Source: Polytrichum commune (lineage: Eukaryota; Streptophyta; Polytrichopsida; Polytrichales; Polytrichaceae). Taken from it: 64,000 nucleotides of DNA. The stretch spans positions 66,748,033-66,812,032 of the forward strand of contig OX485804.1 of the NCBI GenBank assembly GCA_950295325.1, read 5' to 3'. The position numbers and the translations under genes were made by a program. Under the pieces are notes generated by a model. That model saw nothing but the letters and a program-made list of their open reading frames with translations. It made no database searches and was not told where the DNA came from. This document shows positions 55,177-64,000 of the stretch, in pieces (the first letter of the stretch is position 1; every line of letters begins with the position of its first letter).

Positions 55177-56678
55177 CTCACCCCCACCAAACGGAGTCGA
55201 TGCCCTCATCGACTATACTCGTAGTCGGCACACCAATTCTCAAGTTGCCATCCTCTATGGTGCGGCATTGTGTTTACCTTAGGGCGCGACCCCCACAATG
55301 CATCTTCAAGTTTGGCATAGTCCCAAAGGTGTCGTTCCTAGGTGGTCCGTTAGCGACCTTGGATCTCTCCTCCAAGGACCTAACCTATACTAGACCCACC
55401 TACTTTGGGACTCACTTGGGTTGCCCCTCCTTTGGGGCCTCCCCCGTTAGGCTCCACTAGCCTAACATGACACATCTAGGCGAGACCTCAACGCTTCCAC
55501 TAAGTTGTCTCGGTTGCAACTCCGAGATGGCTTTCCATTGTTAAGCCACGCCTCGATCGCACGGGGGTGATGCCAAGTCCCGCCCGACTCGGTTCCCACT
55601 TTGCTCTTTCGAGACATGGGTTCATGACTCCCATGCGCCAACTTTTGTTAGCTCGCGGGTTGCACTTTTATGAGCACGCGCCATCACCTTGTCCCCGCCC
55701 GGACAAGCCCACAACTAAGAAGTTTCTTGGTTTTATCCAAGGCCCCTCCAAGCCATGGCCCCCAATTACTCGGCTTACCCAACCTAGTTTGGCATGTCTA
55801 TTCCCCCTCTTCCATTAACCAAGCACAAGTACAAGACTAGGACCTCATCTCATACTTTTCTCTTTGCACCACTAAAGTTTGGACTTTATTCCCTCAAGCC
55901 AAAGAACAAGTTCATGTTGTGGAGCAATTAGCCTCGAAGCTAAGTGTGCTACTAGCGTCTCTCCCCCACTAAAGGAGATTGATGTCCTCATCAATGCCTA
56001 CGCTTCATTTTATTGGAATCCTTAGCCTTAGTTTCTTCAAAGTGCTTTACCAATTCCTTGGCGTTCATCATGTCTCTTGCCGCTATCCAAACGGCTTCTT
56101 TCTCATGGTATCCTCACCATTTCACCAAGTACTCCTTTGTACATTTTCTTTCCTTTTCATTTGGGCTTCTTACACTTGAGGATGCCCTCCTACCTCATGT
56201 TCCAAATGATGTCCACAAGGTCGGGAGGTGGCCTAATCACTTGCTTGTGATCGGGCCACAAGGTGTCGTCCTTAAATGGCTTTAGGAATGAGACATGAAA
56301 TATGGGATGCACTTTGATCTCGGGCGGTAATTCCAACTTATATATGTCCTTGAACACTTGTTCCACAATGGGAAACGAAGCTCCAATTTTGGACATGAAC
56401 TTTGGAGTGAGGCCTTTCGGGTAAGTGAAGTTGTTCACATTCAATAACACCTTTTGGCCCACCTCATACTCCACTTTGCGTCTTCCGGCATTGACTTGCA
56501 CTTTGTAGCACCTTCGGGCTTTCTCCACCAACAACTTGGTCATCTCCAAGACTTGTTTTTTGCTCCTTGGCCAAGTCCTCACCATCTTGGTTGAACTCTA
56601 GTGTTGAATGTGCCCCCTCGAGAGCTAGGTTAATAGGGTGGAGCGCATCCACTCCATAAGCCACCACCAAAGACCACC
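54205..56678 (-). mobile_element. Retrotransposon copy 2, 3' part (3' LTR plus interior), interrupted by copy 3
   Basis: The 3' LTR is 54205-55176. The interior 55177-56678 contains the 3' non-coding region, chromodomain remnant and integrase tail in minus orientation (LLVEKARRCYKVQVNAGRR, HPIFHVSFLKPF). It stops abruptly at AGACCACC inside integrase, where copy 3 begins. The remainder is expected beyond the right edge of the window. Confidence 0.88.
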
Positions 56679-57654
56679 TGTCGCAACCCTTGCTAGCCCC
56701 CCCTTGACCATCTTGCCAATTTTCAATTCTAGCAAAGGTTACGAGCGCTAACCATTCGCATTCCGCCATGCTAATGGTTAGCTCCTCCTACCCCGGACCT
56801 TATAGTTCATAGGAGGGAACCAACCCTCCTACTTTGCTTTCGGGACTCACCCCTTAATCGGTAACTCATTTCTTGGATGTGGACTTCCATCCATGGAAGT
56901 CCAATCCTATGTTGATCATCGCGTTGCCGGAGCAACACTACAACAACCCGAACCATACTAGGCAACTATGGCCTCACAATGGGCCAAAGCCCATGGAGGC
57001 CGTGCCGTTCGGCCTCGGGTGGGTGAGGCCACACCACCTCACCCATATAAGCCTCTAGGACTCTACACGGAGCCCCTACCCCACCGCCAACCAACCTCTT
57101 GTCTCTCTACCAAGAGTTGGGGCCAAGTGGACATTTTCCCTTAGCTGCTGGGCCTAGAACCCCCCCAGCAGCTTCAGACCATCATAACTTCCTTGTATGA
57201 TGTCTGATCATAACAACCAACCACTCCATCCTCATCTACGCTTCACGTAGATGCCGATGGACTCCTCGCTTGCCCCATTCGGGCAAGTCTTGAGGAAGTT
57301 ATGCCTGTTTGAACCTTGGCAGTCCCGGGAATCACTCCCAGGCACTGCTGTACCAGGGCGCTGTCCCGGGACAGCACCCCACTCAAATGGCCATAACTCC
57401 TAGCTCACACCTCCGATTGAGGTGATCTTGAGCATTCTAGAATCACCACGCCATGAGCTACGCATAGCTCATGGCCTCACCCTCATGCCTCCTAGTCTTT
57501 GTGGGTGGGAGGCGTTCCCAACGCCCGGGGCCCTCACCCACACTAGGATCACTTGGGCCCTCTCACCAACGGCGCCACAAGTCCCGGGTGTCACTCCGGG
57601 GTCCCCCTTGTGCCCATGGTGTTTCGGCCACTCCTCATGGAGAGGTGCGCGACA
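56679..57654 (-). repeat. 3' LTR of copy 3
   Basis: 976 bp, with the same termini as the other LTRs and several differences from the full-length copy. Confidence 0.92.
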
Positions 57655-58324
57655 CTCACCCCCACCAAACGGAGTCGATGCCCTCATCGACTATACTCGT
57701 AGTCGGCACACCAATTCTCAAGTTGCCATCCTCTATGGTGCGGCATTGTGTTTACCTTAGGGCGCGACCCCCACAATGCATCTTCAAATTTGGCATGGTC
57801 CCAAAGGTGTCGTTCCTAGGTGGTCCGTTAGCGACCTTGGATCTCTCATCCAAGGACCTAACCTATACTAGACCCACCTACTTTGGGACTCACTTGGGTT
57901 GCCCCTCCTTTGGGGCCTCCCCCGTTAGGCTCCACTAGCCTAACGTGACACATCTAGGCGAGACCTCAACGCTTCCACTAAGTTGTCTCGGTTGCAACTC
58001 CAAGATGGCTTTCCATTGTTAAGCCACGCCTCGATCGCACGGGGGTGATGCCAAGTCCCGCCCGACTCAGTTCCCACTTTGCTCTTTCGAGACATGGGTT
58101 CATGACTCCCATGCGCCAACTCTCATTAGCTCGTGGGTAGCACTTTTATGAGCACGCGCCATCACCTTGTCCCCGCCCGGACAAGCCCACAACTAAGAAG
58201 TTTCTTGGTTTTATCCAAGGCCCCTCCAAGCCATGGCCCCAATTACTCGGCTTACCCAACCTAGTTTGGCATGTCTATTCCCCCTCTTCCATTAACCAAG
58301 CACAAGTACAAGACTAGGACCTCA

Positions 58325-59316
58325 TGTCGCGCACCTCTCCATGAGGAGTGCCCAAAACACCATGGGCACAAGGGGGACCCCGGAGTGACACCCGGGACTT
58401 GTGGCGCCGTTGGTGAGAGGGCCCAAGTGATCCTAGTGTGGGTGAGGGCCCCGGGCGTTGGGAACGCCTCCCACCCACGAAGACTAGGAGGCACAAGGGT
58501 AAGGCCATGAGCTATGCGTAGCTCATGGCGTGGTGATTCTAGAATGCTCAAGAACACCTCAATCGGAGGTGTGAGCTAGGAGTTATGGCCATTTGAGTGG
58601 GGCGCTGTCCCGGGACAGCGCCCTGCTACAGCAGTGCCTGGGAGGGATTCCCGGGACTGCCAAGGTTCAAACAGGCATAACTTCCCCAAGACTTGCTCGA
58701 ATGGAGCAAGTGAGGAGTCCATCGGCATCTACGTGAAGCGTAGATGAGGATGGAGCGGTTGGTTGTTATGATCAGACATCATACAAGGAAGTTATGATGG
58801 TCTGAAGCTGCTGGGGGGTTCTAGGCCCAGCAGCTAAAGGAAATTGTCCACTTGGCCCCAACTCTTGGTAGGGAGACAAGAGGTTGGTTGACGGTGGGGT
58901 AGGGGCCCCGCGTAGGGTCCTAGAGGCTTATATGGGTGAGGTGGTGTGGCCTCACCCACCCGAGGCCGAACGGCACGGCCTCCATTGGCATTGGCCTAAT
59001 GTGAGGCCATAGTTGCCTAGTATGGTTCGGGTTGTTGTAGTGTTGCTCCGGCAACGCGATGATCAACATAAGATTGGACTTCCATGGATGGAAGTCCACA
59101 TCTAAGGATTGGTTACCGATTAAAGGGGTTGGTTAGCGATTAAGGGGTGAGTCCCGAAAGCAAAGTAGGAGGGTTGGTTCCCTCCTATGAACTATTGGTC
59201 CGGGGTAAGAGGAGCTATCCATTAGCATGGCGGAATGCGAATGGTTAGCGCTCGTAACCTTTGGTAGAAATGAAAATTGGCAAGATTGTCAAGGGGGGCT
59301 AGCAAGGGTTGCGACA
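58325..59316 (+). mobile_element. Solo LTR (992 bp) inside copy 3, TSD CCTCA
   Basis: CCTCA flanks both sides (58320-58324 and 59317-59321). It is about 20 bp longer than its relatives owing to a local duplication (GGTTACCGATTAAAGGGG then GGTTAGCGATTAAGGGG, near 59112-59146). Confidence 0.93.
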
Positions 59317-59459
59317 CCTCATCTCATACTTTTCTCTTTGCACCACTAAAGTTTGGACTTTATTCCCTCAAGCCAAAGAACAAGTGCATGTTGTGGCATA
59401 ATTAACCTCGAAGCTAAGTGTGCTACTAGCGTCTCTCCCCCACTAAAGGAGATTGATGT

Positions 59460-60880
59460 CCTCATCAATGCCTACGCTTCATTTTATTGGAATCCTTAGC
59501 CTTAGTTTCTTCAAAGTGCTTCACCTATTCATTGGTGTTCACCATGTCTCTTGCCGCCACCCAAGCGGTTTCTTTTTCATGGTATCCTCACCATTTCACC
59601 AAGTACTCTTTTGTACATTTTTTTCATTTTCACTTGGGCTTCCTACACTTGAAGGTGCCCTCCTACCTCATGTTCCAAATGACCTCCACAAGGTCGGGAG
59701 GTGGCCTAATCACTTGCTTGTGATCGGGCCACAAGGTGTCGTCCTAAAATGACTTTCGTAATGAGACATGAAATGTCGGATGCACTTTGATCTCCGGCGG
59801 TAATTCCAACTTATACATGTCCTTGAACACTTGTTCCACAATGGAAAACGAAGCTCCAATTTTGGACATGAACTTTTGAAGTAAGGCCTTTGGGCAAGGT
59901 GAAGTTGTCCACATTCAACAACACCTTATTGGCCCACCTCATACTCCACTTCGCGTCTTCCGGCATTGATTTGCACTCCGTAGCACCTTCGGGCTTTCTC
60001 CACCAACAACTTGGTCATCTCCAAGACTTGTTTACCATCCTTGGCCAAGTCCTCACCATCTTGGTTGAACTCTAGTGTTGAATGTGCCCCCTCGAGAGCT
60101 AGGTTAATAGGTTGGAGCGCATCCACTCCATAAGCCACCACGAAAGACCACCCCTTGGTAGCCAAGTGCGTGGCTACATTGCAATTACACTCCGCTCGAC
60201 CCACATAGTCCGCCCAATCTCCTTGGTCCGCCCCCACCAAGTTCCTCAAGTATTGCTTCAAGACTCCATTCACATGCTCCGCTTTCCCATTCATTTGGGA
60301 ATGCAAGGCCGTGCTAAACCTTAGTTTCATTCCGACCTCCTTAGAGAAATGCATTGAAAATGCACTTGTGAACTTTGGATCTTGATCCCACACAATCACT
60401 CTTGGCAACCCGTGGTGCCTCAACCATCCTTTGAGAAAAGGCTATGCGGTCTCCAACGCGGTGGCGGTTCCCACAATCGGCACCATGTGTGCCAACTTGG
60501 CAAACCGCTCTACCATCAACAAGATGGCATCATACCCATGTGACTCCGGCAAACTTGTGATCAAGTCCATGCACATACTATGCCATGGCGCCGACGGGAT
60601 AGGCAACGGTTGCAAGAAACCGCCTTGCTTTTGGTAAGAGGCTCGGTTCTCTTGGCACTTTATTCACGCCTTCACAAAGTGGGTTATATCCTCCTTTATG
60701 CACCGCCAATGGTACCTCCATGACACCATTCTATGGCGGTTTTTTCTTTCTCCTCTATGGCCGGCAATAGGACTATCACATTTTTCCTTCAAAACCGATA
60801 GCCTCAACTTGCCTTGAGGCACATACACCCGACTTTGCTTACACTTGAACAATCCGTCCACCAACTTAGCCTCTTTGAGC
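59460..60880 (-). pseudogene. Chromodomain and integrase remnants of copy 3
   Basis: In minus orientation, 59926-60423 is open for 165 codons (DQDPKFTSAF, LHSQMNGKAEHVNGVL, LRNLVGADQGDWADYVG), the better preserved integrase of the two copies. 60664-60882 carries the zinc-region start (GLFKCKQSRVYVPQGKLR). Chromodomain pieces lie at 59460-59640. Stops separate the pieces. Confidence 0.75.
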
Positions 60881-61144
60881 ACCTTGCTCTTGCGAAGCTC
60901 ACCTAAAAGCTTTTGTGCCTCGGGGTAGTTAATTTACCCCTCCCGTATCTTGCATCACAAGTTTCCTTCGCCGGCACACATTAGCCACAAGGTTTGGATG
61001 GTTCTCATTGCTTGGAACTCATCCGGTCTACTTAGCGCATCCGGCACCACATTTCCATGGTCCGGTTTGTGGACCAAATCCACCTTCATAAGCGCCAAAC
61101 TATCATGCCAACGCAATGACTTGGCGCTCACTTGCGCTTGTATG

Positions 61145-61930
61145 TCAAAATACTTTTAGGACACATTGTCCTTGTAGACCTTTACTTTGTACGACCCCAA
61201 CTAGTGTCGCCACATCTTCAAGTAATGCACTACCGCAAAGAAGTTCTTTGTCATGAGTTGGTTGTCTTCTTTGACAACCATCGAGCTTCATGCTCGCATA
61301 TGCAATGGCCATCCATCTTACACATAATCCATCATTGGCAAAGTTACTCGCCCCCGTATGCACCTCAAAAGGTTTGTCAAACTCCATGAACTTGAACACG
61401 GGCGGTGAAGAGGACTTGCTCTTAAGCCCCCTAAAGACTTGGTGACAAGGCTAGTCCCACTCTTGGGATAGCCATTTGTTTCACAAGTCGGACAAGGTCT
61501 TACAACCATCGAGCTTCATGTTCCCATATGCAATGGCCATTTTTTTTTTACATCCACATCCGCCAAATAAAATCTCTCGCCCCCGTATGCACCTCAAAAG
61601 GTATGTCAAACTCCGCGAACTTGAGCACGGGCGGCAAAGAGAACTTCGTCTTAAGCTCCTCAATGGCTTGGTGGCACGGCTCATCCCACTCTTGGGATAG
61701 CCATTTCTTGCACAAGCCGGACAAGGTTCGACAACCATGGAGCTTAATGCTCTCATAAGCAATGGTCATCCATCTTGGATCAATATCCGCCAATGATAAA
61801 GTCCTTCGTCTCCATGTGCACCTCAAAATGCTTATGAAAACCCGGAAACTTAACCACATCTTGTGAAGGGAACTTGCTCTTGAGCTTCCCAAGGGCTTGG
61901 TGACAAGGCTCATCCCACTCTTGGAATAGC
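61145..61930 (-). repeat. RT/RNase H segment with about three 228-bp tandem copies (copy 3)
   Basis: CCACTCTTGGGATAGCCATT recurs near 61457, 61684 and 61912 (the last with GGAATAG). These are the same units that are repeated about five times in the full-length element. Confidence 0.78.
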
Positions 61931-62252
61931 CATTTCCTCAATAAGTCGAGTAAGGCCCTAGCAACCTTAAAACAAATCTAGAATGAAGTGGTGGTAGTAG
62001 TTGGCTAGGCCAACCAATGACCTAAGCTCTCTTTTTTGAGTCAAGGACCAATTCTCCTCTTGGATTGCCTTGAAATTCTTCATGTTTGTCCACCAACTTC
62101 CTTTGTCACCACATGCCTCAAGAACTCAATTTCTTCTTGAGCAAAGTTGCAATTCACTTCTTGGCGGTAACATTTTGAGCAACACATTGGTGAATACATC
62201 CTTGTATCTCACCAACATCCCACAAGTATGGTTTGGGGGAGGCCCATCTTTC

Positions 62253-62642
62253 CTAGCCTCCCCATGAGTTCCTTGGAGTTGCTTCAATTGAACCACGACC
62301 ATTATGTTTACCATATTTCATTTGGTCCATTAATACCAAATCCAACTTGGGTCCTCCTACCATAGGAGTCCTTGTCAATTTGAACTTCAATTCTTTGCCA
62401 TTATGACACATCATAATGCACCGCAAGCACACCGGCTTGCACCTCACATCTATCATGTGAGTTTCAAAGAAGGCGGCCTTCACAATGACATGCATTTCAT
62501 CTATTTCACATGGTGTGAAATTTTGACAAAATTCCAATGTCCCACATTGAAAGGTTACATGCATCGCGGCCTCCTTTGTCTCATGTGGTTCGCCCTTTCC
62601 AAACCGCACCTTGGTGGGCTTCACCACTCTACCAATCGGCAA
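62253..62642 (-). pseudogene. Protease-region remnant of copy 3
   Basis: 129 open codons matching 41142-41453 (CEIDEMHVIVKAAFFETHMI, LKFKLTRTPMVGGPKLDLVL). Confidence 0.45.
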
Positions 62643-62789
62643 ACCCCAACTCCCTTGTGAGCTTTGGGGTCATGAAAGAATGCCTTAACTCTTTGTCAAC
62701 CCATGAGACAAACCTCCCATTCATTTGAGCCTCAAGGTACAAAATACTTGGCCTCGGCTTAAGGCTACTAGCCTTGGCCACAAAGCCAT

Positions 62790-63090
62790 CGTCCAACATT
62801 TGGTCCTCGGCAACTTGGCTTGGCTTGGTCCGCAAAGCCAACTTTAAACATTTCGTCCGCGGGACAAATTGGTTTGGTGCCACAAAACCAATTTCTAATA
62901 ATTTGTCCGCAAAACAAACATGTTTTGCCTTGGTAGCACAAAGCCACCTCCCCACACTCCGTCCGCGGCACGAACATGAATTGCCTTGGTAGGACAAACC
63001 CACCTCCCAACATTCCATCCGCGGCACAAGTATGATTTGCTTTAGAAGCATAAAGCCACCTTTCAACATTCCGTCCGCGGCACCAATATG
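62790..63090 (-). repeat. Tandem repeat of about 64 bp in the gag-protease interval of copy 3
   Basis: About five units containing TCCGCGGCACxAxxATG and TTGCCTTGGTAGxACAAAxC. The full-length copy has only one recognisable unit at the equivalent place (about 40970). Confidence 0.75.
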
Positions 63091-63445
63091 TTTTGCCTAA
63101 GTAAAATGGACCAAACAATTTGCACTCATTTCTTTGGGACCTACTTTGGCTAAAGCCACTTGGGGTGATGCGCCGCCGAACTTCTCTTTGGGACCATCGG
63201 CTTCAATGCTCTTGCAAACTTGATGGTCCCCACCATGTCCTCAAGAAGCCTTGGGGACTTAAACAAGGCATCCACCACCCGCTTTTAAAACCCCACCTAA
63301 AAGGATGCATTTCTTAGAAAGCTCGTCCGTTTTAGGTGTATCCTTCATTTGTGAGTTTGAATAGCGCACATAGGCCTTAAGAGGCCCCGGGTGCCTCATT
63401 AGCACCAAATTCATTCCAACATCAATACCTTCCAAGCATTTCGAA

Positions 63446-63722
63446 TTGGAATTTCAATCCAACATTAATGCCCTCCAAGGTTTTGGGTGCTTTCGGTATT
63501 CTAGGCCCCAAATGTTTTTTGAGGTTTGCGGGAGCCCTTTTCAAAGCACTCCTCCATTTTCCTTACCAAATCCACCCTCATGCCCACCATTGTCATTTGA
63601 ACCAATGGTATGGTCAAATTCCACTTGCACATGATCCTTGTTCCAATTTGAGCCTCACAACCTTTTGGAAACCCCGGGCTCACCATCATAACCCGCATTT
63701 TTGATACCCATGTTTCCCTCAA
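63446..63722 (-). pseudogene. Gag-region remnant of copy 3
   Basis: Matches 40400-40664 of the full-length copy in inverted orientation (MCKWNLTIPLVQMTMVGM...). It has no recognisable domain, and gag is inferred from position between the primer site and protease. Confidence 0.4.
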
Positions 63723-63747
63723 AGTGCGAGCTCAAAACTTGGAACCC

Positions 63748-63760
63748 TGCTCTGATACCA
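63748..63760 (-). other. Primer-binding site of copy 3
   Basis: TGCTCTGATACCA on plus, the complement of the iMet primer site, two bases from the 5' LTR. Confidence 0.9.
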
Positions 63761-63762
63761 AG

Positions 63763-64000
63763 TGTCGCAACCCTTGCTAGGTCCCTTAATAATCTTGCGC
63801 ATTTTCGTTTCTAGCAAAGGTTATGAGCGCTAACCATTCGCATTCCGCCATGCTAATGGTTAGCTCCTCCTACCCCGGACCTTATAGTTCATAGGAGGGA
63901 ACCAACCCTCCTACTTTGCTTTCGGGACTCACCCCTTAATCGGTAACTCATTTCTTGGATGTGGACTTCCATCCATGGAAGTCCAATCCTATGTTGATCA
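63763..64000 (-). repeat. 5' LTR of copy 3 (truncated by window end)
   Basis: Begins TGTCGCAACCCTTGCTAGG; only the first 238 bp are inside the window. Confidence 0.92.

Larger units (their letters stand above)
56679..64000 (-). mobile_element. Retrotransposon copy 3, nested in copy 2, runs off window
   Basis: The 3' LTR is 56679-57654 and the 5' LTR begins at 63763 and is cut by the window end. Between them is a complete but decayed interior in minus orientation, interrupted by a solo LTR at 58325-59316. A primer-binding site complement lies just inside the 5' LTR. CCACC precedes it (56674-56678) and should recur after the 5' LTR. Confidence 0.9.

Noticed and set aside
54944-55460. Repeated 112-155-aa ORFs in and beside LTRs (also 1056, 37376, 39277, 45305, 57422, 58261)
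   Set aside because: They recur in every LTR copy on opposite strands and cross into internal non-coding sequence; no domain is seen.

Overview
This window looks like nuclear DNA of a land plant. Evidence: interstitial TTTAGGG (Arabidopsis-type telomere) repeats, GT-AG introns, a plant-type chromodomain Ty3/gypsy retrotransposon primed by initiator-Met tRNA, and multi-domain kinase-like genes. The mix of genes suggests a seed-free plant (moss, lycophyte or fern), but I cannot name the species. Almost all of the window is transposable elements, many nested.

Main result: positions 4409-21194 look like one complete giant DNA transposon (element A, 16.8 kb). It has perfect 28-bp terminal inverted repeats starting AACACTATATTCG and a candidate 4-bp target duplication (ACCC). 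It carries two divergent gene blocks. Leftward is a two-exon transposase-like gene (4941-8005). Rightward is a multi-exon gene (13803-20645) encoding a ParB/DGQHR-like domain joined to a fold resembling a beta-class DNA methyltransferase, a coiled-coil/proline-rich region, an FCP1-like HAD phosphatase domain and a small basic C-terminal ORF. About 40 copies of a 20-bp palindrome, TTTGGGTCG-NN-CGACCCAAA, fill the divergent promoter region, every intron of the rightward gene and even one coding exon.

Element A sits inside a related element B. B's right end is at 28268, its transposase copy at 24563-27638, and its ParB-like exon 1 at 268-1 on the minus strand. B has the same architecture but a different palindrome (arms TTTACGGACG / CGTCCGTAAA). 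A truncated inverted relative of A (element C) lies at 33733-39290. Fragments of two further lineages, each beside its own palindrome, lie near 39295/46566-46728 and 51211-51800. The proposed undescribed system is therefore a family of giant transposons, each lineage with its own self-matched palindromic site and a ParB/methyltransferase-like partner.

Between B and C lie a pogo-like TA-flanked element (28526-29574) and an 812-aa gene with an MLKL-like helical N-terminus and two kinase-fold domains that both lack the DFG aspartate (30672-33110).

The right half is dominated by one Ty3/gypsy chromovirus family with 972-bp LTRs: a complete copy with apparently identical LTRs (39354-46560), three solo LTRs with 5-bp duplications (316, 37710, 58325), and two nested minus-strand copies (54205 to the window end). 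Between them lie a single-exon kinase-like gene with TATA box and polyA signal (48246-50162), GC-rich minisatellites that switch strand, and an unrecognised 186-aa gene (52802-53362). All family assignments are from reading motifs by eye; no searches were run.
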